DNA of 64,000 nucleotides, from NCBI RefSeq assembly GCF_011578285.1, contig NZ_CP049916.1:1178001-1242000 (forward strand), read 5' to 3'. Both the position numbers and the translations under genes were made by a program. How positions within the stretch are numbered: position 1 is the stretch's first letter; every line of letters starts with the position of its first letter. Below are positions 37,368-46,615 of the stretch, one piece after another. The DNA is from Acinetobacter lanii (GTDB taxonomy: Bacteria; Pseudomonadota; Gammaproteobacteria; Pseudomonadales; Moraxellaceae). The notes under the pieces are model-generated. The model did no database searches and was not told the DNA's origin. It saw nothing but the letters and a program-made list of their open reading frames with translations.

Positions 37368-38363
37368 TTATTCGATCTCATGCACCGCATTAAATACATT
37401 TACAGGCTCAATGCGAATAATCTTTTTCCCAAAACTTCTCAGCCACCACACCAACTGAGAGGTAAAAGGCACAGAAGCGCTGACTTTAAAGAGCTCTTCT
37501 GAAATTTGAGTAATGGTCTGTTCTTTACTGAGCTGACTTTCAGTGAAATATAAGGCATCTGCTTCATTCATAATCAATTCAAGATCAACCATTTCTGTGG
37601 GTTGATTAAAATCAACACGAAAGCCGAGTGCACCTGAGTCGATATATTCATCAATATCGAAATTCACCGGATGTAAGGCACGACTGTCCAGCACATGGGC
37701 AGATTTAAAGCGATGTAAAGCAAAGGTTTGCACTTCGGTTTTATCATGACGGGTACAGATCAAATAAATGATCGAGCCTTTTTGCACCAAAGCCAATGGA
37801 TTTAAAATATAACTGCGGTCTTCACCCAATGGTCCTCGTGCGCGATAGACACATTCAATTTGCTTGTCTTGTAATAAACCTTCATAAATCGCTTGTTGTG
37901 CCGCTTTCTCGACCACAGGAGGAATCAGCGGTTGGCTGGCCGGTACAATGCGAACCCGATTGATCCATTGCCGCACATTGTTTTGGGTGGATAAGCTCCG
38001 CCGTGCCAAATCAAACCACGGATTCATTTCTTCAATCAGGCTCGGTGGAAGCAGATGTTTTAAATGTTCTTCCACCATCATAAAGGTAACCGCTTGTGAG
38101 CTGGTCATATGCGGTAGGCTTTGAATCGGAGCATCTGAGCGCCAGCGCCAACCTTGAGGAACAGTTTTATTGCTTTCGATCGGAAAGCGTTGTGAAATTT
38201 GGTTTAAGTCACGTTGAATCGTACGTAAACTGATTTCAATACCTTCACGTTCAAGGGTTTCTTGAAGTTCACGTGTGCCCATCCATTTCCCAGTGGACAG
38301 ACGTGAAAGAATTTGCCACTGTCGATAGAGGCTATTCGAGGTTTCTTTTTCTTGTGATGACAT
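37368..38363 (-). CDS. WYL-domain transcriptional regulator
   Basis: A 331-residue regulator. The N-terminal winged helix-turn-helix of the DeoR-like type (RQWQILSRLSTGKWMGTRELQETLEREG) is followed by a WYL domain at about residues 150-230 (EGLLQDKQIECVYRARG, then LNPLALVQKGSIIYLICTRHD) and a C-terminal WCX-like extension. WYL domains bind small molecules or nucleic acid ligands and control stress-related operons. It is divergent from the ATP-grasp/Anbu operon and is its most likely regulator (inference). Confidence 0.85.
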   Translation of the reverse strand: MSSQEKETSNSLYRQWQILSRLSTGKWMGTRELQETLEREGIEISLRTIQRDLNQISQRFPIESNKTVPQGWRWRSDAPIQSLPHMTSSQAVTFMMVEEHLKHLLPPSLIEEMNPWFDLARRSLSTQNNVRQWINRVRIVPASQPLIPPVVEKAAQQAIYEGLLQDKQIECVYRARGPLGEDRSYILNPLALVQKGSIIYLICTRHDKTEVQTFALHRFKSAHVLDSRALHPVNFDIDEYIDSGALGFRVDFNQPTEMVDLELIMNEADALYFTESQLSKEQTITQISEELFKVSASVPFTSQLVWWLRSFGKKIIRIEPVNVFNAVHEIE

Positions 38364-38429
38364 AAATGTATGAACAACGAAAAATTAAAATAAGTGACTC
38401 GATCACAATAAAAAAACTCGCTTAGATAA

Positions 38430-38444
38430 GCAAGCATCGCTTGC
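38430..38444. promoter_or_regulatory. Palindrome between the WYL regulator and the Anbu operon
   Basis: GCAAGC-ATC-GCTTGC is a perfect 6-bp inverted repeat with a 3-nt spacer in the 244-bp divergent region. It may be an operator; a weak hairpin is the alternative. Confidence 0.4.
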
Positions 38445-38607
38445 GTTTCTTTTTCTATATTTGGAAACAACTTAGTTGATTTAATTCTAACTTCGGCCAT
38501 TGAATTGGCTGAACTTCTGAGTATTAATAGCCATACAGCCAATGATTTTTAATTTGGCATTAAACTTGCTACCTACACTTACAATTGATAACAAATCAGA
38601 GGTTAGT

Positions 38608-40158
38608 ATGCTTAAAGAAGATCAAGATACAACTTCGGTAATAAATAATTTGAGCATGGAAAATAATACCCAAGCATTTGAAAAATCATTAGATATCGAA
38701 GTGAAACACAACAGTACTGCATACTTATTTGATCAATTAAAATCCGAGTTTTTTAATGAAATGTTGGATGATGAAGCGATATGTAATGAGGCTTCAAAGA
38801 AAATTGAAGCATGGCTATGTCAGCACAGTCTAGATGAATTAAAGGCACTGAATCATCAAGCCAAAGAACATTTTTTATATCAAGGGATTACTTTTGCCAT
38901 GTATGGTGAAGCGGAAGGCACTGATCGAATTATTCCCTTTGATTTAATTCCACGCGTCATCGCAAAACAACAGTGGAATAAAATGGAGCAAGGATGCTCA
39001 CAAAGGGTGCGTGCACTGAATTTGTTCCTCGATGATATCTATCATGATCAAGCGATTTTAAAAGAGAACATTATTCCTGCTGAACAAGTACTGAGTCATG
39101 AGGCTTATCAACCTTTAATGTATAAACATGATTTGAAAGGAAAAATTTATAGTCAAATCAGTGGAATCGACATTGTTCGAGACAAGAAAGGCGAATTTTA
39201 TGTGCTTGAAGATAATTTAAGAACACCATCAGGTGTGTCTTATATGTTGGAAAGTCGAAAGATTAGTGAAAAGCTGATGCCTGAACTGTGCCAAAAAAAT
39301 CAACTTTTAGGCATAGAGCAATACCCTAAGCTATTAAAAGAAATCTTAGAAGAAAATGCCTACGTGGATAATCCTTTTATTGTTGTGCTCACCCCAGGTC
39401 GCTATAACAGTGCATTTTATGAACATTGTTTTTTAGCAAGGGAAATGGATGTACCTCTTGTGACAGGAAGTGACCTTTTTGTTGAGAACAACAAGGTTTA
39501 TGTAAAAACAGTATGGGGCAAGAAGCAAGTTGATGTAATTTATAAGCGATTGGATGATGTTTTTATTGACCCATTGTGTTTTAAACCAGACAGTACCTTA
39601 GGTGTTGCAGGTTTAATGTCGGCTTATTTAAATCATAATGTAGTGATTGCCAATGCACCAGGTACGGGTGTCGCAGATGACAAATCAATTTATCCTTATG
39701 TTGATCAGATGATCGAATTCTATTTGGGTGAAAAACCCATTCTACACAATGTTCCGACTTATCAATGTCGTCAAGCCGATCAATTGGACTATGTGGTTCA
39801 AAATTTAGATCAATTGGTGGTAAAAGAAGCCCAAGGTTCGGGTGGATATGGTATGTTGATTGGACCTCAAGCATCGGAGCAAGAAATCGATGCATTTAAA
39901 ATCAAACTCCTCAAAAATCCACATCATTACATTGCACAGCCGACCTTAGCCCTTTCAGTTGCACCAACACTCACTGAAACCGGTTTAGGTGAACGTCATA
40001 TTGACCTTAGACCTTTTGTGCTGAGTTCGCCATTTAGAACGGAAATTGTGCCCGGTGGACTAACACGGGTGGCGATGCAACCAGGCTCTTTGGTGGTCAA
40101 CTCTTCACAGGGTGGTGGTATTAAAGACACATGGATTATTGATGCTTTGCACTCTTAA
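38608..40158 (+). CDS. Circularly permuted ATP-grasp ligase (type 2, DUF404/DUF407)
   Basis: A 516-residue predicted ATP-dependent amide ligase. Family landmarks are FAMYGEAEGTDRIIPFDLIPR, SGIDIVRD, YVLEDNLRTPSGVSYMLESR and, near the end, VKEAQGSGGYGMLIGPQA and ERHIDLRPFVL, which carry the ATP/Mg-binding residues of this permuted ATP-grasp fold. The ATG at 38608 has AGAGG five bases upstream and is preferred to the frame start at 38542. It is the first gene of the four-gene Anbu operon and probably forms a peptide bond on an unknown substrate. Confidence 0.88.
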   Translation: MLKEDQDTTSVINNLSMENNTQAFEKSLDIEVKHNSTAYLFDQLKSEFFNEMLDDEAICNEASKKIEAWLCQHSLDELKALNHQAKEHFLYQGITFAMYGEAEGTDRIIPFDLIPRVIAKQQWNKMEQGCSQRVRALNLFLDDIYHDQAILKENIIPAEQVLSHEAYQPLMYKHDLKGKIYSQISGIDIVRDKKGEFYVLEDNLRTPSGVSYMLESRKISEKLMPELCQKNQLLGIEQYPKLLKEILEENAYVDNPFIVVLTPGRYNSAFYEHCFLAREMDVPLVTGSDLFVENNKVYVKTVWGKKQVDVIYKRLDDVFIDPLCFKPDSTLGVAGLMSAYLNHNVVIANAPGTGVADDKSIYPYVDQMIEFYLGEKPILHNVPTYQCRQADQLDYVVQNLDQLVVKEAQGSGGYGMLIGPQASEQEIDAFKIKLLKNPHHYIAQPTLALSVAPTLTETGLGERHIDLRPFVLSSPFRTEIVPGGLTRVAMQPGSLVVNSSQGGGIKDTWIIDALHS

Positions 40159-40271
40159 TTCAGGATTTAAAGACTCGATGTGAAATCAAAGCTTTAAAAG
40201 CTTTAATTTCCGAGCATTTTTGAAACATTTTTATATTTATTAGAATATTTTTGAAACACCAGGAGGATGGC

Positions 40272-40874
40272 ATGATTATATTAAATAGTAATGCGCAAAA
40301 TATTTACTGGGTTGGACGTTATCTGGCACGTATTCAATATCTGTGCGGGCAATTTCCATTTCAAACCGATGAAGAAGCCAACCAATATTCACATGCATTT
40401 TGTTTGCCGGCGTTTAATGCCTCATCTTTAAATGAATTGGTACTGAACCCTGAGCAACCGGCATCATTCCATCAACAATTTCAATATGTCAAAAACAATA
40501 TTCAAGACCTGCGTGGTGTACTGTCGATTAAAGCCTACTGCGAATTAAAGCAGATGATTGATACCGCAAATGCCAATGCCGGTTATATCTGTACAGTGGT
40601 CGACGAATGCAGTGATGTACTTGAAGCCGAAAATGAAGATATCTTTTTGTTTTATAGCTTAGGTCAGTTGTTTGAAAATTTAGACCGTCAGATTCGTCTC
40701 AACCATGATATTGAAAAAACCATGCAGTCTCTGTCAGGCTTGATTGAGATGCTCAAAGCTAAAGGTTGGGACAGTGTAGATGAAGCATGGCAACATTTGA
40801 TTCAGCATCCGAACAGTAATAGCTTTTATCAGTTGCATGATCAAGTTCAGTACCTGTTTGAGGTGGCTGCATGA
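40272..40874 (+). CDS. Alpha-E domain protein (DUF403), short form
   Basis: A 200-residue, all-helical cytosolic protein of the alpha-E family, with the typical N-terminus ILNSNAQNIYWVGRYLARIQY and conserved arginine/glutamate helices (LGQLFENLDRQIRLNHDIEK). Stand-alone alpha-E proteins are usually about 300 residues, so this is a shortened version. The ATG at 40272 has a perfect AGGAGG six bases upstream. Its stop overlaps the next start by 4 bp. Alpha-E proteins always occur with permuted ATP-grasp ligases; their activity is unknown. Confidence 0.82.
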   Translation: MIILNSNAQNIYWVGRYLARIQYLCGQFPFQTDEEANQYSHAFCLPAFNASSLNELVLNPEQPASFHQQFQYVKNNIQDLRGVLSIKAYCELKQMIDTANANAGYICTVVDECSDVLEAENEDIFLFYSLGQLFENLDRQIRLNHDIEKTMQSLSGLIEMLKAKGWDSVDEAWQHLIQHPNSNSFYQLHDQVQYLFEVAA

Positions 40875-41650
40875 AATTGATGATTAATCATCAAACCCAC
40901 TATCAATATACCGATTGGGCGAAAAATAGTGTCCAATATATCAAAATGACGCCTCAAACCAACGCGCACCAAGCGGTGTTGACCTGGGGAGTGAGTGTGC
41001 CGGGTCAAACGCAGTCGCAATTGGATGCGTTTCAGAATATTTGGCTGACCAGTACACAGCGTTATGCCTACCAGAATATGACCATCATGGCGCAAGGTAT
41101 AGTGGAAATTAACCCACATACTCAATATGCGATTGATTTAGATCTTCTGCCTCAGATTTTCTTACAAAATACCGAGAGTACCCAATGCGATGCAGAAATG
41201 CGGGCATTTGCCCAGACTTATGTTCCTGACATTAGTCATGCCAATTTGGTCAAGCTTTCAGAAGCTTTAATTCAGCGTATGCCGTATATTAGCTATACCA
41301 CAGACGTACATACCAAGGCAGTTGATGCCTTTCATCAGCAACAAGGGGTATGCCAAGACCATAGTCATGTGTTTATCGGCATGTGCAAAGCTTTAGGGAT
41401 ACCGGCACGTTATGCTTCTGGGTATTTATATGTACCGGATAGTAGCCATTTGGCAAGCCATGCTTGGGCTGAAGTATTCTTAGATCATAAATGGCATAGT
41501 TTTGACATTAGTAATCAACTCTATACGCCTAGTTCACACATTTATGTTGCAATTGGGCGTGATTATTGGGATGTTGCACCTGTAAGAGGGGTTCGTGAAA
41601 AAGGTGGTATTGAGAGCATGAGTTCGATTGTGCAGGTACTGCCATGTTAA
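40871..41650 (+). CDS. Transglutaminase-like peptidase of the Anbu operon
   Basis: A 259-residue protein with a beta-sandwich N-terminal domain (about residues 1-85) and a transglutaminase-fold cysteine peptidase domain. The triad is complete: cysteine 161 in GVCQDHSH, histidine 197 in SHAWAEV, and aspartate 212 in SFDISN. There is no signal peptide, so it is cytosolic. Members in this context are predicted to cleave, or possibly transfer, the peptide made by the ATP-grasp ligase. It is translationally coupled to the alpha-E gene through an ATGA overlap. Confidence 0.88.
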   Translation: MKLMINHQTHYQYTDWAKNSVQYIKMTPQTNAHQAVLTWGVSVPGQTQSQLDAFQNIWLTSTQRYAYQNMTIMAQGIVEINPHTQYAIDLDLLPQIFLQNTESTQCDAEMRAFAQTYVPDISHANLVKLSEALIQRMPYISYTTDVHTKAVDAFHQQQGVCQDHSHVFIGMCKALGIPARYASGYLYVPDSSHLASHAWAEVFLDHKWHSFDISNQLYTPSSHIYVAIGRDYWDVAPVRGVREKGGIESMSSIVQVLPC

Positions 41651-41672
41651 AAAAATAAATGAAGGGTGTTTA

Positions 41673-42407
41673 ATGACTTATTGTTGTGCAATGCGTTTGA
41701 AAGACGGTTTGGTATTTATTAGTGATACTCGAACCAATGCAGGCGTCGATCATATTTCTGTATTTCGTAAACTGTATACCTTTGCAGTCGAAGGTGAGCG
41801 CTTTATTACGATTCAAACGTCTGGAAATTTGGCAACAACACAGGCGGTCATTGGACACCTTAAGAATCAACTGGATTTAAGACAAGAGCCTAATCTGTAT
41901 AGCGTGAACAACATGTTCGAGTTGGCAGAGTTGGTTGGACATACTTTAAAACGCGTCATTGCAGATGTGACAGCAGATCAACAAGAACAAAGTAATTATT
42001 ACTGTAGTTTGTTGGTGGGTGGTCAAATTCGTGGTGAAGAAATGCAGTTGTATAATATTTACCCGCAAGGAAATTTTATTAGCGCCACAGATGACACGCC
42101 GTTCTTTCAAATTGGTGAAAGTAAGTATGGCAAACCGATTTTAGATCGGGCTTTGCGTTATGACACTTCACTTTCAGATGCACTGCGTTATGGTTTGGTG
42201 TCTTTTGATTCGACCTTAAGATCCAATGTTTCTGTGGGAATGCCTTTGGATGCGATCATCTATAAAAAAGACAGTTTTGCATTTCCGAAAGGTAAAAGGA
42301 TCTATGAACAAGACCCGTATTTTAATCACATCAGTCGTGAATGGTCAGATATACTCAGACAAGGTTTAAATACTTTACCTGACCCTACAGAAGATTATTG
42401 GCAATAA
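41673..42407 (+). CDS. Anbu, bacterial proteasome beta-subunit homologue
   Basis: A 244-residue Ntn-hydrolase. The N-terminus MTYCCAMRLKDGLVFISDTRTNAGVD is the Anbu signature; removal of methionine exposes threonine 2 as the expected nucleophile, and FRKLYTF supplies the lysine equivalent to Lys33 of proteasome beta subunits. The ATG at 41673 is chosen over an earlier in-frame start because the nucleophile must be at the N-terminus. Structures of homologues show open helical or ring-like assemblies, and peptidase substrates remain unknown. It is the last gene of the operon, before a strong terminator. Confidence 0.9.
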   Translation: MTYCCAMRLKDGLVFISDTRTNAGVDHISVFRKLYTFAVEGERFITIQTSGNLATTQAVIGHLKNQLDLRQEPNLYSVNNMFELAELVGHTLKRVIADVTADQQEQSNYYCSLLVGGQIRGEEMQLYNIYPQGNFISATDDTPFFQIGESKYGKPILDRALRYDTSLSDALRYGLVSFDSTLRSNVSVGMPLDAIIYKKDSFAFPKGKRIYEQDPYFNHISREWSDILRQGLNTLPDPTEDYWQ

Positions 42408-42458
42408 GCAAAGATTATCTAAATGCCTTGAATATAACAAATAGACATATTTTTAAAG

Positions 42459-42485
42459 AAAAAGCCCAATTTGATTGGGCTTTTT
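42459..42485. terminator. Bidirectional terminator between Anbu operon and alr
   Basis: AAAGCCCAAT/ATTGGGCTTT perfect 10-bp stem, TTG loop, A- and T-runs outside. Confidence 0.9.
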
Positions 42486-42504
42486 GATTAATGAGAAGAG
42501 TGAA

Positions 42505-43578
42505 TTAAATTTGTTTGCGTTGAGGACGATTGCTTAAACGACATAACAGTTCATAACCAATGGTTCCATTGGCTTCTGCAACGTCATCCACCAAACGGGT
42601 ATTGCCCCAAAGCTCAACTTTAGTGCCCAACGAGGCATTCAAGCCTGATACATCAATTGCGATCATATCCATCGCTACACGACCAATCACACGGGTCAAT
42701 TGACCATCCATTGCCACATAATTTTGTTTCGGGAACGCACGTGGGTAACCGTCACCATAGCCAATGGAGACAATCGCCAATTGCATTGCTTGATCTGCAA
42801 CAAAATGAGAGCCATATCCGACACTTTCGCCGGCTTGAATGGTGTTTAAAGCAATAATTTCAGCTTCAAAAGTCATGACTGGCTTGAGATCAAGTTCTTT
42901 GACAGATTTGTCGGCAAAAGGTGATGCACCGTAAAGCATAATGCCCGGGCGTACAAAATCGAAATTCAGTTCAGGCCATTTAAAGAGGGCAGCCGAGTTA
43001 CAGCATGAGGCCAGCACAGGGGCACAAGCTTCTTTGACCTGTAGAAACTGCTGTTTTTGTTGTTCATTCAATGGATGCTGTTCAGCATCGGCATTGGCAA
43101 AATGCATGGCAAGTACGCAAGTAAAGCCTTCAGCTTTTAAGCTGTTAATGACTTCAATAATTTCAGGCACTTTAAAGCCTAAACGGTTCATACCGCTGTT
43201 GAGTTTGACCCATACTTTAAGGTTTTTACCGACATAGGCATTTTTGTGAGTGCGTAGCCAATCGACTTGCTGCTGATGATGCACCACCACTTCGATATTT
43301 TGGTCAACCGCAACTTGCATTTCATCTTCAGAAAATACCCCTTCAATCAGGGTAATCGGTTGATGATAACCCAGTTCACGAATCTCTAAGGCTTCTTCCA
43401 AGCACGCTACACCAAAAGCATCCGTTGCGCTTAATCCGCCCAAGCAATCTGCGACACCATGACCATAGGCATTGGCTTTGACCATGCTGACGATTTTGGC
43501 TTGAGGGGCAAGTTGTTTAACACGATTTAAATTATATTGAAGGGCTTGATGATCAATATAAACTGTAGCTTGGCGCAC
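42505..43578 (-). CDS. alr: Alanine racemase
   Basis: A 357-residue PLP enzyme that interconverts L- and D-alanine for peptidoglycan. The PLP lysine is in VSMVKANAYGHG near residue 34. The catalytic tyrosine is in AGESVGYGSHFV, and the C-terminal beta-domain contains VGRVAMDMIAIDV. It is full length. It is transcribed after dnaB, but a terminator and a gap of about 270 bp separate them, so it probably has its own promoter. Confidence 0.95.
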   Translation of the reverse strand: MRQATVYIDHQALQYNLNRVKQLAPQAKIVSMVKANAYGHGVADCLGGLSATDAFGVACLEEALEIRELGYHQPITLIEGVFSEDEMQVAVDQNIEVVVHHQQQVDWLRTHKNAYVGKNLKVWVKLNSGMNRLGFKVPEIIEVINSLKAEGFTCVLAMHFANADAEQHPLNEQQKQQFLQVKEACAPVLASCCNSAALFKWPELNFDFVRPGIMLYGASPFADKSVKELDLKPVMTFEAEIIALNTIQAGESVGYGSHFVADQAMQLAIVSIGYGDGYPRAFPKQNYVAMDGQLTRVIGRVAMDMIAIDVSGLNASLGTKVELWGNTRLVDDVAEANGTIGYELLCRLSNRPQRKQI

Positions 43579-43800
43579 CGAGTGACTCCCGTGGTTAATG
43601 AAATATCATGCATGAAACTTCATCTAAAACATCAGACTAATTTGAAATAAAATCATCAGTCTGAATTGAACTGGATGGATAGCGGAGTATTGTATGCCGA
43701 TGTTTGGCAAATAAACATGCTTGATTGATTCTATTTCTAAGTTTTGAAAATTTTATCTAATTTAGCATTTTTATAGTGCATTAAATTTCCACTGCACATA

Positions 43801-43827
43801 AAAAATGGACCCAATCAGTCCATTTTT
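43801..43827 (-). terminator. Terminator after dnaB
   Basis: AAAAATGGAC/GTCCATTTTT perfect 10-bp stem with a 7-nt loop. Confidence 0.85.
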
Positions 43828-43851
43828 ACATGCTTATAAAGCCCATCAGTA

Positions 43852-45297
43852 TTATTCTTCATCATCGTACTGGGCATAGTATTCAGGTGATAGGTTACTA
43901 AAACGCGTATATTGACCTTCAAATGCCAAGCGTACTGTACCAATCGGGCCATTACGCTGTTTACCGATGATGACTTCTGCTGTGCCGGCTTCTTTGGATT
44001 CTTTGTTATAGACTTCATCACGGTAAATAAACATGATCAAATCGGCATCCTGCTCGATGGCACCAGATTCACGTAAGTCAGACATTACAGGGCGTTTATT
44101 GGGACGATTTTCCAAAGAACGGTTGAGCTGTGATAAGGCGATGACAGGGCACTGCATTTCTTTGGCCAAGGCTTTTAAACTTCGAGAAATTTCACCAATC
44201 TCACCAACACGGTTATCGCCCATGCCCGGTACTTTCATCAACTGTAAGTAATCGACCATGATACAACCGAGTTTGCCCCCATGTTGTTTGGCAATACGAC
44301 GTGCACGTGCGCGCATTTCCGTTGGAGGTAATGCCGAGGAGTCATCGATATATAGGTGTTTTTCTTGGAGTTGTAGAATGGTGCCAGTAACTTTAGACCA
44401 TTCATCTCCATCCATTTTACCTGAACGCAAATGTCCTTGATGGACACGTCCCCACGATGAAATCAAACGCATCGCAATCGAGTCTGCAGGCATTTCCATA
44501 GAGAAAACCAATGCAGGTAGATTGCTATTAAACAGAACACTTTCGACCAAGTTCATAGCTAGGGTAGTTTTACCCATGGATGGACGGGCTGCGACAATAA
44601 TCATGTCACCGGCTTGCATTCCAGAGGTTTTATTGTCTAGTTCTACGAAACCTGTACTTAGACCAGTAATACTGCCTTCAAGCTGAGAAAGCTCATCGAG
44701 TTTAGTGATCAGATCCGCTGTCACGCTACTGATCGGCTTAGGACCTTGTGCTTTGGCGTTATTATTATGTTGTTCTGCAATAGAGAAAATATTGGTTTCG
44801 GCTAGATCTAAAATTTCACTGACTTCACGACCTTTGGTGTCATAGGCATTTTGCAAAATTTCATTGCCGACTTTGATCATGTTGCGAAGCGTGGCAAATT
44901 CACGAATTTTGGTGGCATAGGTTTCTAAGTTATAGAAGCTGGCAGGGGAGTCTGCCATCAATTGCATTAAATACTCTTCACCACCAATGGCATCGAGCAA
45001 ATTTTGCTTGATCAGCCAATCGTTTACTAATACCGCATCATAAGGTGAATTTTCTTGTGCCAATTTTTCAATGGCACGATAGATGTATTTATGACGTGTC
45101 GCATAAAAATCATTTTCAGACAAAATATCACTGACTTGCTCATAAGATTCAGCAACGGTCATGAGTGCCGCCAAAACCGCTTGTTCAATCGACAAGTTAT
45201 GCGGAGGCGTGCGGAATTCTTTTAATGATGCTGCATCATTTTTTTTAGCGTCAGCATTAAAGTTGTTAGATTTCGCAGTGGCAGTCGCCTGTGACAT
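43852..45297 (-). CDS. dnaB: Replicative DNA helicase DnaB
   Basis: A 481-residue hexameric helicase of the replication fork. The N-terminal helical domain starts near RTPPHNLSIEQAVLAALM, and the RecA-like domain has Walker A ARPSMGKTTLA, Walker B CIMVDYLQLM and the H4 motif QLNRSLENRPNKRPVMSDLRESG. There is no intein. It follows the rpsF-rpsR-rplI genes as in many gammaproteobacteria, but a terminator after rplI separates the units. Confidence 0.97.
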   Translation of the reverse strand: MSQATATAKSNNFNADAKKNDAASLKEFRTPPHNLSIEQAVLAALMTVAESYEQVSDILSENDFYATRHKYIYRAIEKLAQENSPYDAVLVNDWLIKQNLLDAIGGEEYLMQLMADSPASFYNLETYATKIREFATLRNMIKVGNEILQNAYDTKGREVSEILDLAETNIFSIAEQHNNNAKAQGPKPISSVTADLITKLDELSQLEGSITGLSTGFVELDNKTSGMQAGDMIIVAARPSMGKTTLAMNLVESVLFNSNLPALVFSMEMPADSIAMRLISSWGRVHQGHLRSGKMDGDEWSKVTGTILQLQEKHLYIDDSSALPPTEMRARARRIAKQHGGKLGCIMVDYLQLMKVPGMGDNRVGEIGEISRSLKALAKEMQCPVIALSQLNRSLENRPNKRPVMSDLRESGAIEQDADLIMFIYRDEVYNKESKEAGTAEVIIGKQRNGPIGTVRLAFEGQYTRFSNLSPEYYAQYDDEE

Positions 45298-45490
45298 ATA
45301 AGACCTTGATTTTTAATAAAACTGAAACGATCAGTTAAAACTGATGGGTTTAATCTAGAGAGATTAAGAGCATAACTGAAATATCAGTTGGAGAGGAGAT
45401 ATTACAAATAAAAATCGCTAAAAATAATAGCCAACTCAAAAAATGCTGAGTTTAAAAATAAAAATATTACGCTCGATCAAATTTTAAAGA

Positions 45491-45519
45491 TAAAAAAAGA
45501 GCATGCAAAAGCATGCTCT
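45491..45519 (-). terminator. Terminator after rplI
   Basis: AGAGCATGC/GCATGCTCT perfect stem, AAAA loop, with an A-run at 45492-45498 giving the U-tail on the minus strand. Confidence 0.88.
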
Positions 45520-45533
45520 CTTTTCTACAAAAA

Positions 45534-45980
45534 TTACTCTGCTACGATAGTAACAAGAACTTCTGCAGCAACATCGTGGTGCAATTGGATTGCGATGTTG
45601 AATTCGCCAGTGTGACGAAGTGCACCGTTCGGTAAACGAACTTCTGCACGGTCAACTTCAAGACCAGCATTTGTCAACGCGTCAGCGATGTCACGTGTAC
45701 CGATTGAACCGAATAATTTACCTTCATCACCAGATTTAGCAGTGATCACGATATTTACTTCGTTCAACTGGTCAGCACGTGCTTGAGCAGCAGCTAAAAC
45801 TTCAGCTTCAGCTTTCTCAAGTTCTGCACGACGAGCTTCGAATGCAGCAGTGTTTGCTTCAGTAGCAGCTACTGCTTTACCTTGAGGGATAAGGAAGTTA
45901 CGGCCGTAACCAGCTTTAACTGAAACTTTATCGCCTAATTTACCAAGGTTTTTAATGCGTTGTAATAAAATAATATCCAC
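45534..45980 (-). CDS. rplI: 50S ribosomal protein L9
   Basis: A 148-residue two-domain ribosomal protein: the N-terminal rRNA-binding domain [20 protein letters not shown], a long connecting helix rich in alanine and glutamate, and a C-terminal domain with [12 protein letters not shown]. It is the third gene of the rpsF-rpsR-rplI operon and lies 9 bp after rpsR. Confidence 0.98.
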   Translation of the reverse strand: MDIILLQRIKNLGKLGDKVSVKAGYGRNFLIPQGKAVAATEANTAAFEARRAELEKAEAEVLAAAQARADQLNEVNIVITAKSGDEGKLFGSIGTRDIADALTNAGLEVDRAEVRLPNGALRHTGEFNIAIQLHHDVAAEVLVTIVAE

Positions 45981-45989
45981 AGCTCAACC

Positions 45990-46217
45990 TCACTTATGAT
46001 TGTCAGTGTAAGGAATCAACGCTAAGTAGCGAGCTTGTTTAATCGCAAGCGCTAATTGACGTTGGTAACGAGCTTTAGTACCAGTGATACGGCTAGGAAC
46101 AATTTTGCCGTTTTCAGTGATGTACTGTTTTAAAGTATCGATATCTTTGTAGTCGATGTACGCAACTTTCTCAGCTGTAAAGCGGCAGAACTTGCGACGA
46201 CGGTAAAAACGTGCCAT
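45990..46217 (-). CDS. rpsR: 30S ribosomal protein S18
   Basis: A 75-residue basic protein, full length, with the S18 signature [20 protein letters not shown] and the [20 protein letters not shown] helix. It binds next to S6 on the 30S platform. It is located 11 bp after rpsF in the conserved order. Confidence 0.98.
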   Translation of the reverse strand: MARFYRRRKFCRFTAEKVAYIDYKDIDTLKQYITENGKIVPSRITGTKARYQRQLALAIKQARYLALIPYTDNHK

Positions 46218-46228
46218 GTAGGTTCTCC

Positions 46229-46615
46229 TTAAGCTTCAGCAGAGTCTTGAGTTTGTTGTGCTTCTTCACGTTGAGCTTTACGCGCACGCTTTTCTTCAGC
46301 ACTTTTAGCAAGCAATGACTCTTCAGTGATTGCGTTCTCACGACGAATAATAACGTTACGAAGGATAGCATCGTTGTAACGGAATAATTCTTCTAATTCA
46401 TTAAGCGTAGTTTGGTTACATTCTACGTTCATTAGAATGTAATGCGCTTTGTGAATTTTGTTGATTGGGTAAGCCAATTGGCGACGGCCCCAATCTTCAA
46501 GACGGTGAATTTGACCTTCAGCATCTTTGATGTGAGAAATGTAGCGTTCTACCATTCCCACAACTTGATCGCTTTGGTCTGGGTGTACCAGAATTACGAT
46601 TTCGTAGTGACGCAT
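46229..46615 (-). CDS. rpsF: 30S ribosomal protein S6
   Basis: A 128-residue protein with the N-terminal [18 protein letters not shown], the conserved [20 protein letters not shown] segment and an acidic, glutamine-rich C-terminal tail that can be glutamylated in other bacteria by RimK. It is the first gene of the rpsF-rpsR-rplI operon, with an AAGGAG ribosome-binding site upstream. Confidence 0.98.
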   Translation of the reverse strand: MRHYEIVILVHPDQSDQVVGMVERYISHIKDAEGQIHRLEDWGRRQLAYPINKIHKAHYILMNVECNQTTLNELEELFRYNDAILRNVIIRRENAITEESLLAKSAEEKRARKAQREEAQQTQDSAEA

